DNA of 63,367 nucleotides from DAONFI01 sp035403485 (GCA_964536835.1 CAZIAZ010000009.1:1-63367); one strand, 5' to 3'. Shown: positions 25,421-33,729, counted from the first letter of the stretch. Numbers and translations: made by a program. Notes: generated by a model from the sequence alone, not told the origin.

Positions 25421-26416
25421 ATGGAATATCGCAATCTCGGCAAAACGGAGATACGAGTTACGCCGATAATTTACGGCGCGTGGGCGATAGGCGGCTGGAT
25501 GTGGGGGCCGCAGGACGAGTCCGCCGCCGTCGATGCCATACGTACTTCGCTGGATGCGGGCATAAATGCCATAGACACGGCGGCGGTTTACGGCTTCGGC
25601 CGCAGCGAACGGCTTGTCGCCAAAGCCGTCAAAGGCCGACGCGACAAAACTGTCATCATGACCAAATATGGCCTCCGCTGGGACGCCGGCAATGTCGGCA
25701 CATTGCGATTCAACACCACCGACCTGCAAGGCCACCCTCTGAAAGTCTATCGCTACGCAGGCGCAAAAAGCGTCGTGGAAGAATGCGAACGCTCACTCAA
25801 AAATCTCGACACGGACTATATAGACGTCTACCAGATTCACTGGCCTGACGACACCACGCCCCTGGAAGAGACATTCGGCGCAATTGAAAAACTCATGAAG
25901 CAGGGAAAAATCCGCGCCGCCGGCGTAAGCAACTATACCACCGAACTCCTGGCCGACGCCAATTCGGTCATCCAGCTTGCATCCTGCCAGCCGCCCTACA
26001 GCATGGTATTGCGAAATGCGGAAAAAGATATCATCCCCTGGTGCGAAGAGAATCAGGTAGGCGTGGTCGTATATTCGCCGCTGCAGCGCGGCCTTCTGAC
26101 AGGCAAAATTACTCCCGATTATCAATTCGCACCCGACGACCACCGGCGTGGAAACGTTTTTTTTACGCCGCACAACATTGCCTCTGTAAACGCATTCCTT
26201 GCGAAAATAAAACCCATCGCCGATGCCCACAACGCCACGCTTGCCCAGCTTGTCATAAACTGGACCGTGCACCGCAACGGGATAACAGCAGCCCTCGTCG
26301 GAGCGCGTAATGCAAAGCAGGCACAGGAAAACGCGGCGGCGCTGAATTTCACGCTCACCAGCCAGGAGACGCAAACCATAAATAATCTGCTTGACGAATT
26401 GAAAATCGAAAAATAA
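25421..26416 (+). CDS. Aldo/keto reductase
   Basis: An NAD(P)H-dependent oxidoreductase of carbonyl compounds with a TIM-barrel fold. The 331 residues include the full catalytic tetrad: Asp52 and Tyr57 in IDTAAVYGFGRSE, Lys82 in MTKYG and His140 in DVYQIHW. The closing block (VGARNAKQAQENAAAL) is the usual cofactor phosphate-binding region. The start is the ATG at 25421, with GAGGTGA 7-8 nt upstream; a TTG one codon earlier is less likely. The substrate cannot be inferred. It reads divergently from the response regulator, and two palindromic elements follow its stop within 11 bases. Confidence 0.95.
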   Translation: MEYRNLGKTEIRVTPIIYGAWAIGGWMWGPQDESAAVDAIRTSLDAGINAIDTAAVYGFGRSERLVAKAVKGRRDKTVIMTKYGLRWDAGNVGTLRFNTTDLQGHPLKVYRYAGAKSVVEECERSLKNLDTDYIDVYQIHWPDDTTPLEETFGAIEKLMKQGKIRAAGVSNYTTELLADANSVIQLASCQPPYSMVLRNAEKDIIPWCEENQVGVVVYSPLQRGLLTGKITPDYQFAPDDHRRGNVFFTPHNIASVNAFLAKIKPIADAHNATLAQLVINWTVHRNGITAALVGARNAKQAQENAAALNFTLTSQETQTINNLLDELKIEK

Positions 26417-26426
26417 ATTTTTACTG

Positions 26427-26590
26427 CTAGAGCATTGAAAGATTGAGAGTTCATATTTTTGCGCCAGTGGGTTTGTTCGTGGCAAGGAAGGAAAATGAGG
26501 CATACTTGGCAGTATTCTGAAGTTTTTCTGACGCAGCCACGGACAAAGCAAACCAGCAAAAAAGGAACTCTCAAGATTGAACTGCTCTAG
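26427..26590 (+). repeat. Family A palindromic element, copy 1
   Basis: A 164-bp imperfect palindrome beginning CTAGAGCATTGAAAGATTGA and ending with its inverse, GAACTGCTCTAG. Inner arms pair GGGTTTGTTCGTGGC with the inverse of GCCACGGACAAAGC. The apex holds the shared core, AAGGAAGGAAAATG...AGTTTTTCTGACGCAGC (26484-26536). It is about 80% identical to copy 2 at 49931-50092. No coding frame. It starts 11 bases after the aldo/keto reductase stop. Confidence 0.88.
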
Positions 26591-26775
26591 AGGTCGTTCT
26601 GAATTAAACTGTGAGACGCAAATGAGTGACAATTATGCAGATGAAAGGAACAAAAACGACTGCGAATCTGTCAATTCGTTGAGTTTTTGTAACGCCGCAG
26701 ATGCATGATTGTCACTCACAGCCTTTAATAAATATATTATTTTTTGCGTCCGCAGGGTAATTGAGAACGGCCTCT
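26589..26775 (+). repeat. Family C palindromic element, abutting family A copy 1
   Basis: A 187-bp imperfect palindrome with ends AGAGGTCGTTCTGAATTA and the inverse of AGAGGCCGTTCTCAATTA. The inner arms GAGTGACAATTATGCA and TGCATGATTGTCACTC also pair, with an A+T-rich extra stretch in one arm. The centre (26645-26700) reads AAGGAACAAAAACGAC...GAGTTTTTGTAACGCCGC, aligning with the core of families A and B. It shares its first two bases with the end of the family A element. Confidence 0.75.
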
Positions 26776-26816
26776 GAATCCGTGTTTATAAAATTTGAAT
26801 TACGCAGGTTTTTACC

Positions 26817-28064
26817 ATGAAACTGCCAGAATTACTCCTACCCGCCGGTTCGCTGTCCAAACTCGCCATCGCATACGAATATGGCGCCGATGCAGCCTAT
26901 GTCGGCGCTGCGGGATTTTCCATGCGTCCCGACGGCGCCAGTTTCACTCCCGACCAGTTGCTCGCCGCTGTGGATATCGCCAAAACCGCCGGCAGAAAAC
27001 TTTACGTCGCGGTCAATTCGCTGATTTTTGAGAGCGAGCTTGAAGAACTTACGCAATGGCTGACCGAGACGCGGGAAACAGCGTTTGACGCAATAATAGT
27101 AGCCGACTGCGGTGCGGCGGCGATGGTCAGACGCCATCGGCCGGACGTTGAATTGCACATATCCACGCAGATGTCGACAGCCAACTCGCAGGCTGTCAAC
27201 TTCTGGGCCGCCGCCGGCGCCAACCGCGTGATACTGGCTCGTGAATGCACGCTCCAACACGCCGCCCATATCGTGCGACACGCCAGAACCGACGTTGAGA
27301 TATTCGTCCACGGTGCAATGTGCGTCGCAGTCGCCGGCCGATGTCTGCTCTCGGCGCATCTGGCCGGCCGGAGCGGCTCTCGCGGAGATTGCAAACACGC
27401 CTGCCGGTGGGACTGGCAGCTTGTCGAGGCAAAACGGCCAGGCGAAACCCTGCCGATTTTCGAAGCAGGCGGCCAATCTTTCCTGCTCGGCTCGAACGAC
27501 CTGTGCCTTATCGAACACATCCCGCAAATCGTCGCCACGGGCGTAAAATCGCTCAAAATCGAGGGCAGGATGAAAGGCGAATACTACGTCGCCGTGGTAG
27601 CCGACGTATACCGTCAGGCGCTGGACGAATACGCAAAGCTGGGCGAAGCATGGCAGTGTCGGCCCCAATGGCTAACTGAACTCGAAAGCGTGACGCATCA
27701 GCCTTACTCGACCGGCTTTGCGTTCGGATACCCGACGGAACGGCCGCATTCTCTGCAATCCGGCGGCAGAGTGCCTGGCACGCATGACATCGCTGCGATT
27801 ATCGAAAAAAATTGCGACGGCGGCGTATTCCTGGCTGACGCAAAAAGACCCTTCTCTGCCGGCGACGAACTGGAATGGCTAGGCAGAGGCTGCCGGCGAA
27901 AAAGCGTCACGGTCAAAACCGTCTTCACACTCGACGGCCAGCCGGTGACCAGAACTCACGTCGGCGTAAAATACCTCGTTACGTTCGACTCGCAATTCGA
28001 TGATGTCCCCAAAAATTCAATTCTGAGAAAATTGGCCGTTGTATCGTCTCCGGAAAATTGTTAG
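26817..28064 (+). CDS. Peptidase U32 family protein (TrhP/RlhA-like)
   Basis: A 415-residue protein of the U32 family. Characterised members (TrhP, RlhA, UbiU/UbiV) hydroxylate tRNA, rRNA or ubiquinone precursors, and proteolysis is doubtful. The signature EIFVHGAMCVAVAGRCLLS and its extension contain Cys169, Cys176, Cys192 and Cys196, spaced as expected for a 4Fe-4S cluster. SLKIEGRMKGEYYVA follows. A C-terminal beta-barrel completes the fold. The ATG has only a weak upstream site (CAGGT). It follows the A-C double palindrome by 41 bases. RNA hydroxylation is the most likely role, but the target is unknown. Confidence 0.9.
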   Translation: MKLPELLLPAGSLSKLAIAYEYGADAAYVGAAGFSMRPDGASFTPDQLLAAVDIAKTAGRKLYVAVNSLIFESELEELTQWLTETRETAFDAIIVADCGAAAMVRRHRPDVELHISTQMSTANSQAVNFWAAAGANRVILARECTLQHAAHIVRHARTDVEIFVHGAMCVAVAGRCLLSAHLAGRSGSRGDCKHACRWDWQLVEAKRPGETLPIFEAGGQSFLLGSNDLCLIEHIPQIVATGVKSLKIEGRMKGEYYVAVVADVYRQALDEYAKLGEAWQCRPQWLTELESVTHQPYSTGFAFGYPTERPHSLQSGGRVPGTHDIAAIIEKNCDGGVFLADAKRPFSAGDELEWLGRGCRRKSVTVKTVFTLDGQPVTRTHVGVKYLVTFDSQFDDVPKNSILRKLAVVSSPENC

Positions 28065-28106
28065 TGTTAGAGTTCGACGGCGGAATCTGTCGGGACGGAT
28101 GAGTAT

Positions 28107-29603
28107 ATGAAACCCTATGAATGCTATCTGAAATCGCACGGCCAACTGCAGATTGAACTGCATGCGCGATATCCGCTCAAACCAGGCGAAAAAAAGGTCG
28201 ATTACTTCCTGGATATGTACATTTTCACACCGTCGCAACTGGATATGAACAAAAAACATTACGGCGTCGACCAGTTCCTGCACGACCTGCAATGTTACAC
28301 GCGATACACGCATCCGTCACTGCCGCTTGCACGACTCCTCGACCCGGACTGCCCGATAAGTCCGCTGACGAAAATACGCAAAGCCCTCGACATCGAGTCT
28401 GCATACAACGACGACATGAATGCCGACGAACTTCTCTACGAACTCCGCACGCTCGTGAACATATACCGCCGCGAATTGCGGGAAATGCGAAATGCAATCA
28501 GACAAAGAATCGATGGAGGCGCTTCCTCGGAAGAACTGCGGCAGAAAATGGAGGCAATGCTCGGCGAAGAAGATGAATTGCTGTTGCAGGTACGCAATCT
28601 GCACGGCAGATTTCTCGACCCTCGCATACCGGAGATGCTCCGCGAAGGCCTTCGCAATGCGGACGAAGCATTGAGCATCAAAACGGAAAAAGAGCTTTTC
28701 AGATTATACCATATGATTGAGAATCGTAACGACTTCAGGGATTTATCCGACAGCATTTTGGCAAGATTGAAGGCAGAGCGGCTTGACCGCATGCAAGCCG
28801 GTTACGCAACTATAATTTCCACCGGCACACCCGCCGAAAACGACAGGTTCAACTACTACGACAGCATGTTGAAACGCTGGGCGCAGTCTACTATGTACAT
28901 GGATGTCACGCCGTCGAAAATTGCCTCGCATGTGGGCAATATCGTCGCCGGTTTCGCGGCAGGCCTTGCCATGACCTTTGCCGTTCTTGTAACCATTTTC
29001 ACCCAAAGCAATTTTAAACAGAATTCACTGCCGTGGGCACTGCTCATTATTTTCGCATACATCGTAAAAGACAGGCTGAAAGAGCTGACCCGCAATATTT
29101 TCGTCGCCAGCCTGCCAGGGCTGATTTCCGACGTATCCACCAAGCTCGTCGACCCTGCCAACCGGCGGCAGGTCGGCGTCACGCGTTCATGGGTACGGTT
29201 CTGCGGCCCGGATGACATCGACGAAAACATCCTGAGATTCCGCGACGCACATTCACTGCCGTTCCGCAAACTTCTTCCGCCCGAAGACATCATACATTAC
29301 CAGAAGCGCATCAGGCTCGACAGCGACAGCTTTCTCGCCGCGCACAGCCGCATTGATTCCATAACTGAAATATTGCGACTTAACATGCGCAAGTGGCTGA
29401 GCGAAATGGACGACCCGATAAACGTGCTGGAGTATCTGGACGATAACGGCCAGCCGGCCATAATCGAATCCAACAGAGGCTATCACGTAAACATAATTCT
29501 GCACCTCAGCAGCGACCAGAAAGGCATGGACGATATCCTGAAACGTTACCGGCTGATTCTCAATCGTAATGGAATCATCGGAGTGGAAGAGCTGGAGCTG
29601 TAG
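28107..29603 (+). CDS. Conserved membrane protein, unknown function
   Basis: A 498-residue protein I do not recognise. The N-terminal 250 residues are charged and helical, with coiled-coil-like stretches (YRRELREMRNAIRQRIDGG, GEEDELLLQVRNLHGRF). Two closely spaced membrane helices follow at about residues 278-312 (HVGNIVAGFAAGLAMTFAVL, then LPWALLIIFAYIV). A C-terminal domain of about 180 residues begins with KDRLKELTRN and ends in an acidic tail. There is no signal peptide, so both large domains are probably cytoplasmic around a short hairpin in the membrane. The start is an ATG 42 bases past the U32 gene. Cotranscription with it is plausible. Confidence 0.7.
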   Translation: MKPYECYLKSHGQLQIELHARYPLKPGEKKVDYFLDMYIFTPSQLDMNKKHYGVDQFLHDLQCYTRYTHPSLPLARLLDPDCPISPLTKIRKALDIESAYNDDMNADELLYELRTLVNIYRRELREMRNAIRQRIDGGASSEELRQKMEAMLGEEDELLLQVRNLHGRFLDPRIPEMLREGLRNADEALSIKTEKELFRLYHMIENRNDFRDLSDSILARLKAERLDRMQAGYATIISTGTPAENDRFNYYDSMLKRWAQSTMYMDVTPSKIASHVGNIVAGFAAGLAMTFAVLVTIFTQSNFKQNSLPWALLIIFAYIVKDRLKELTRNIFVASLPGLISDVSTKLVDPANRRQVGVTRSWVRFCGPDDIDENILRFRDAHSLPFRKLLPPEDIIHYQKRIRLDSDSFLAAHSRIDSITEILRLNMRKWLSEMDDPINVLEYLDDNGQPAIIESNRGYHVNIILHLSSDQKGMDDILKRYRLILNRNGIIGVEELEL

Positions 29604-29610
29604 ACATGAT

Positions 29611-29635
29611 GCCGCCACCTTTGCGGCGAGATTTT
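29611..29635 (+). terminator. Possible weak intrinsic terminator
   Basis: Stem GCCGC/GCGGC with a 7-base loop lies eight bases past the stop of the unknown membrane protein gene. It is followed within four bases by TTTTT. The stem is short, so the call is tentative. Confidence 0.4.
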
Positions 29636-29825
29636 TCGCTATAAATAGGGGTTTTTAAGCGATATTTTAGCCAATTCTGCTTGACATACCACATCTTGAC
29701 GATTAAACTCAGAAAACTACTATATGTAGGAAGCGTATGGTAAGCCGATTTTTGCGTCGCCGGAAGTACAGACAGCCGCTGAAGTTGGCATCGTCATGCG
29801 ATATGGCGAGGTGCGAGGTGTAATC

Positions 29826-30320
29826 ATGCAGTGTCCATTCTGCGGACAGGATAATGACAAAGTCATAGATTCCCGCAGCAGTGACGGCGGCCGTGTCGTC
29901 AGGCGGCGGCGGGAGTGTCTTGTCTGCGAAAAACGTTTCACCACGTATGAACGTGTGGAAGAGACGCTGCGGCTGTCGGTCATAAAGAAGGACGGTTCGC
30001 GTGAGCCGTACAATCGGGAAAAGATGTACGACGGCTTGGAAAAATCCTGCTACAAACGGCCCATCAGCACCGACCAGCTTCGCCAGATAGTCGAAGCCGC
30101 CGAAGAAAAAATCTTCCGCACATTCGACAAGGAAGTGCCCAGCAGTTTCATAGGCGATACCCTCGCCAGCAGGCTGCGTGAAGTTGACAAAATCGCCTAC
30201 GTGCGGTTCGCCAGCGTATATCGCGATTTCACGGATGTCGGCGAGCTTATAAACGAAGCCCAGGAGGTCAAGCAGGATCCGGTCATAACACCGGGCCAGA
30301 AAGGCCTCTTCAACGAATGA
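29826..30320 (+). CDS. nrdR: Transcriptional repressor NrdR
   Basis: Represses ribonucleotide reductase genes in response to the ATP/dATP balance. The 164-residue protein has the zinc ribbon (Cys3, Cys6, Cys31, Cys34) with the DNA-contact segment RVVRRRRECLVCEKRFTTYE. An ATP-cone follows, starting LSVIKKDGSREPYNREKMYD, and then a C-terminal helical tail. I chose the ATG opening MQCPFCG, as in all NrdR proteins, over an upstream in-frame ATG at 29796. GAGGTG lies about 8 nt upstream. No nrd gene and no clear NrdR box are seen here. It is followed by a gene encoding a lone ATP-cone. Confidence 0.97.
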   Translation: MQCPFCGQDNDKVIDSRSSDGGRVVRRRRECLVCEKRFTTYERVEETLRLSVIKKDGSREPYNREKMYDGLEKSCYKRPISTDQLRQIVEAAEEKIFRTFDKEVPSSFIGDTLASRLREVDKIAYVRFASVYRDFTDVGELINEAQEVKQDPVITPGQKGLFNE

Positions 30321-30433
30321 TTCTGAAAAGAGAATGAAAATTCTCTGCGGGCTGAAAATCGTGGAATTACGAAAATAATTATTGAAAAATTGCAAGGCCA
30401 GGATGGCCGACGTGGAATATGGAGATTCCGGCA

Positions 30434-30988
30434 ATGTCGGACAAAACAGTTGCTATCAAGGTTCGCAAGCGTGACGGGAGCGTGGAGGCATTCGACGAAC
30501 AGCGATTGCGCGGCGTGATTGCCCGCGGCATATTCGCTGCCGGCTGTGAAGATTTCACTTTCGCCGGCGAACTTGCCGCCGCTATTCATTTTTACCTCAA
30601 GCATTCACGGCAGTGTCTAATAACCAGCAGCGCGCTGTTCGAAATGACGCTCAAGGCGATGCAACGGGTGGATATGCACACGGCGGCAAGGCGGCTTGAG
30701 CTCCACCGTTCAGCCCGTGACATGAAAAGACGCCTCCTCCGCATCAGCCACGGCGAATGTACGACAACTCTCTGGGACAAAAGCTGGCTGGCGGAATTCG
30801 CCTGCCGCAGCTGGAACGTATCCCACCGTACCGGACGGATACTCGCCGGCGAAGTGGAATCGTCAATACTCCGCAGCGGCAAAACCATCGTACCGCGCGG
30901 CGAAATCGTTCTCATGCTCAACCGGCTCGTCAGCCAATTCGCCCTCGCCGACGCAGTGCCCGTCGAAATGTATCAGACGCAAAACTGA
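30434..30988 (+). CDS. Stand-alone ATP-cone domain protein
   Basis: A 184-residue protein whose N-terminus (IKVRKRDGSVEAFDEQRL, then an alpha-helical region ending LELHRSARDMKRRL) is an ATP-cone, the nucleotide-sensing module of ribonucleotide reductases and NrdR. The remaining 90 or so residues are not part of a reductase or zinc ribbon, and I cannot assign them. The start could be ATG 30419 or 30434. The second has GGAG at a normal distance and keeps the domain intact. It lies between nrdR and top6A (53 bases before the GTG of top6A), so the three may form a transcription unit. A regulator sensing dATP/ATP is the natural inference. Confidence 0.75.
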   Translation: MSDKTVAIKVRKRDGSVEAFDEQRLRGVIARGIFAAGCEDFTFAGELAAAIHFYLKHSRQCLITSSALFEMTLKAMQRVDMHTAARRLELHRSARDMKRRLLRISHGECTTTLWDKSWLAEFACRSWNVSHRTGRILAGEVESSILRSGKTIVPRGEIVLMLNRLVSQFALADAVPVEMYQTQN

Positions 30989-31041
30989 ACGCGGGTAATC
31001 CGACAATAAACACAGACGCAGAAATATATAGGATATTTGAA

Positions 31042-32136
31042 GTGGCAAAACAGAAACAACCGGAAATAATCGACAGGATAGTGGCGGAAGCCGACAGCGT
31101 TCACACGAATATTTTAAAACGCAACAAGCCGCAGATGAAACTCCCCATCCGTTCGCTGAACAACGTCAAGTATCGCCCCAAAGCCGGCCATTTCCAACTG
31201 CTCGGCAAAAACAAGATTCGCACCCTCACCGTCAATACCGTAAAAACTTTCGCCCAGACGCTCAAGATGCTGGCCATGAGCAAGGACCTCGTGGAAACCG
31301 GCCGTCACTCCACCAAGCGAGAAGCGTATTATCAGGCTTATAACTGGGGCGACGCAGCCTTCTGCGGCCAGGAAGAGTCCGATACGGTCATGGATGACGT
31401 GGAAGCCATGCTCGGCGTCAATCGCGAACAGATGAATTTTCGCGCCGACGAACACGGCGGCGAAGTCGCCGGCGAACTTATCGTCATCGACAACGACCGC
31501 CGAACCGGCAAACAGATAGAAATCGATTGCACCTCGTTCGGCAGCGGCGCATATTCAGTGCCGACAGTCGTGGAAACGCTGAAATTCAGAACTGCCGCCA
31601 AATTCATCCTGGCCGTTGAAACCAAGGGCATGTTCGAACGGCTGGTGGAAGAGAATTTCTACGATGCCCAGAACTGCGTACTCGTGTCGATGGGCGGCGT
31701 GCCGAGCCGTGCATGCAGGCGATTCATCCGCCGACTGGCTGACGAACACAAACTCCCCGTCTACGTCTTCACCGACGGCGATCCTTACGGATATTTCAAC
31801 ATTTATCGCACGCTGAAGGTCGGCAGCGGTAACGCGGCGCATCTGAACGAATATTTCTGCGTGCCGCAGGCAAAATTTCTGGGCGTTACGCCGGACGACA
31901 TCAAAGCCTATGACCTGCCGACGCACCCGTTAAAAGACGTGGACAAAAAACGCGCACAGGACGCCATGAAAAATGATCCGTTCATACAGCATTACGTCGT
32001 ATGGCAGAAGGCAATCAATCATATGCTGAAACTAGGCGTTCGTGTCGAGCAACAGGCGTTGGCAAAACACGGGCTGGAGTTTGTCGCCAATACCTATCTG
32101 CCGGAAAAACTTCGAGCCGGCAACTTTCTGCCGTAA
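31042..32136 (+). CDS. top6A: DNA topoisomerase VI subunit A (Spo11/Top6A family), no B subunit nearby
   Basis: Top6A cuts both DNA strands through a tyrosine, normally with the ATP-driven Top6B; Spo11 is its eukaryotic relative. The 364-residue protein matches archaeal Top6A in length. The winged-helix (CAP-like) part contains STKREAYYQAYNWG with the expected catalytic Tyr97. The Toprim domain has Glu193 in AVETKGMFERL, VSMGGVPSRACRRFI, and the metal-binding Asp245 and Asp247 in FTDGDPYGYFNIYR. All key residues are present. The start is a GTG with AGGAT 6-7 nt upstream. A longer in-frame reading from 30757 overlaps the ATP-cone gene and is not credible. No GHKL-type Top6B is encoded in this window. 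Confidence 0.9.
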   Translation: MAKQKQPEIIDRIVAEADSVHTNILKRNKPQMKLPIRSLNNVKYRPKAGHFQLLGKNKIRTLTVNTVKTFAQTLKMLAMSKDLVETGRHSTKREAYYQAYNWGDAAFCGQEESDTVMDDVEAMLGVNREQMNFRADEHGGEVAGELIVIDNDRRTGKQIEIDCTSFGSGAYSVPTVVETLKFRTAAKFILAVETKGMFERLVEENFYDAQNCVLVSMGGVPSRACRRFIRRLADEHKLPVYVFTDGDPYGYFNIYRTLKVGSGNAAHLNEYFCVPQAKFLGVTPDDIKAYDLPTHPLKDVDKKRAQDAMKNDPFIQHYVVWQKAINHMLKLGVRVEQQALAKHGLEFVANTYLPEKLRAGNFLP

Positions 32137-32213
32137 GGAAGCAAACCGTTTTATGACGCAGACCAGGCTGAAAAATGGCTGATTTTAGGCCAATGAGGGA
32201 TGGGCTACAATTT

Positions 32214-32783
32214 TTACAGTCTGCTCATCAGCCATGCGATTGTCTGGCCGAGATCCTGCATATTAGCCACTCCTTCCGAATCGTTAGCCGCCTGACCTTT
32301 TTCCCTGCCTATGCCGAAATTCCAGTAAGTCGACCCAGGGACAATCATCTGCGATACCAGGAAGAAATGGTTGATTGAGTCCAGCACATGCGTAGCTCCG
32401 CCGCGACGGGCAGCCACTACGGCAGCACCTATTTTATGCTTCAACAGGCGGCCGTTGCCGCTGCAAACGTAGCCGGCGCGGTCGATGAGAGCTTTCATTT
32501 CAGGCGTCATGTCCGCAAAATATGCAGGCGAACCCAGAAGAATCGCGTCAGCCTCTATCATTTTGGCAATGCAGTCGTTGACGATATCGTTGGTTATGAC
32601 GCAAAGACGATTTTTATTCTCGCGACACTTAAGACACGCGGTACAGCCATGCAGAAGTTTTCCGCCTACCTGCACAAATTCAGTTTCATGGCCGGCTGCA
32701 GAAATCTGTTCCAGCACGGTTTTGAGTAAAAACTCCGTATTGCCGCCGACTCTCGGACTCCCGTTAAACGCTACCGCCTTCAT
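32214..32783 (-). CDS. Flavodoxin-fold NAD(P)H:FMN oxidoreductase, iron-sulfur flavoprotein-like
   Basis: A 189-residue protein with the FMN phosphate-binding loop FNGSPRVGGNTEFLL at the N-terminus. It has the cysteine segment HGCTACLKCRENKNRLC, as in iron-sulfur flavoproteins (ISF) and related oxidoreductases of anaerobes, and GSPAYFADMTPEMKALIDR next to the flavin. The pattern indicates electron transfer or quinone/azo reduction under anaerobic conditions; the physiological partner is unknown. It is convergent with top6A, with 77 bases between the stops, and stands alone. Confidence 0.9.
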   Translation of the reverse strand: MKAVAFNGSPRVGGNTEFLLKTVLEQISAAGHETEFVQVGGKLLHGCTACLKCRENKNRLCVITNDIVNDCIAKMIEADAILLGSPAYFADMTPEMKALIDRAGYVCSGNGRLLKHKIGAAVVAARRGGATHVLDSINHFFLVSQMIVPGSTYWNFGIGREKGQAANDSEGVANMQDLGQTIAWLMSRL

Positions 32784-32902
32784 AATTTTCTACCTCACAA
32801 TATGCAACAAAAAAACCAATGCGGTTTCAATTTGTTTGAATCATTGAAAATCATCATCCGCCCACTCTCATCACAGCCATCTGCCCCGCAAAAATTCGCT
32901 TT

Positions 32903-33313
32903 TCATTTCCCGCAGCAATGTAACTTTTTGCACATTCTTACGATATTGCCCTGTTTGTTATATTCCACGCAATCCATGTAAGCCTTCATCAGCATCAGTC
33001 CCCTGCCGCCGGGCCTTTCGAGATTTTCATCCTGCGTCGGATCCGGCACGGCATTCGGCAAAAAACCTTTGCCCTCATCTTCTATCGTAATCTCCAGTTC
33101 TTTGTTACGGACGCACCACTCGACAGTCACTTTCTTATGCGGGTCAAGCCTGTTGCCATGACGGATGGCGTTGACCAGAGCCTCTTCGAGGGCAAGGCGA
33201 ATGGCAAATACGTCGACATCACTGAACCCGTTTGCCTGTGCCTCGGAAATAATAGACTCTTCCACAACTCTTGCACGGTCGTAATCAGATTTGATAATTT
33301 GTTTTTTTACCAA
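32903..33313 (-). CDS. Anti-sigma-factor serine kinase (RsbW/SpoIIAB-like ATPase)
   Basis: A 136-residue GHKL ATPase. N box LEEALVNAIRHGN, G1 box DEGKGF and G2 box GGRGLMLMKAY are all present. Such proteins bind and inhibit a sigma factor or phosphorylate an anti-anti-sigma STAS protein. The STAS partner is the gene just upstream on the same strand (57 bases apart), so the two form a partner-switching module. The start codon appears to be TTG at 33311-33313, with GGAA upstream; no ATG or GTG alternative fits the family N-terminus. The C-terminal CKKLHCCGK is Cys-rich, which is unusual. Confidence 0.92.
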   Translation of the reverse strand: MVKKQIIKSDYDRARVVEESIISEAQANGFSDVDVFAIRLALEEALVNAIRHGNRLDPHKKVTVEWCVRNKELEITIEDEGKGFLPNAVPDPTQDENLERPGGRGLMLMKAYMDCVEYNKQGNIVRMCKKLHCCGK

Positions 33314-33369
33314 AGTTCACATTCCGGTAACGACAGATTTCCCGCAGATGAACTGCCACGCTTCAGCCA

Positions 33370-33729
33370 TCATTCAACGCTATCGATTGCTTCACCCTTA
33401 CTCACGCATATCTGGAAGATTTCGTCGAGTCTGGTGATTTTGAACACTTCCTGGATTGTGGGCTGAATATTGCACAGGCGAAGTTCTCCGCCGGCTTCAC
33501 GAACACGTTTATGCAGGGTTATCAGCATGCCCAGTGCGCTGGACGACATGTTGGTAACGTTTACGAAATCAAGTATTATTTTGATTTTCGGATTCTGCAG
33601 CACCAGATCGTTGAGATGCTTGCCGATTTTGGCGATGCTCAGTTCATCCAATATGCGTTGGTCAGACAGTGTAACAATTTTGACTCCGCCAACCTCTTCG
33701 ATGGTCAGTCTGGGTTTGTCCTGCGTCAT
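33370..33729 (-). CDS. Anti-anti-sigma factor (STAS domain, SpoIIAA/RsbV-like)
   Basis: A 119-residue STAS protein. The phosphorylation loop is NMSSSALGML, in which Ser63 lines up with Ser58 of SpoIIAA, although the usual Asp before it is Ser here and the following Gly is Ala. It is the first gene of the pair with the RsbW-like kinase, so it would release the sigma factor when unphosphorylated. AAGGAG lies 8 nt before the ATG, and a near-consensus sigma-70 promoter lies about 70 bases upstream. No sigma factor gene is linked. Confidence 0.93.
   Translation of the reverse strand: MTQDKPRLTIEEVGGVKIVTLSDQRILDELSIAKIGKHLNDLVLQNPKIKIILDFVNVTNMSSSALGMLITLHKRVREAGGELRLCNIQPTIQEVFKITRLDEIFQICVSKGEAIDSVE

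Noticed and set aside
30757..31041. Longer N-terminal reading of Top6A
   Set aside because: The added residues are a shifted-frame translation of the ATP-cone gene. The GTG at 31042 gives the normal family length.
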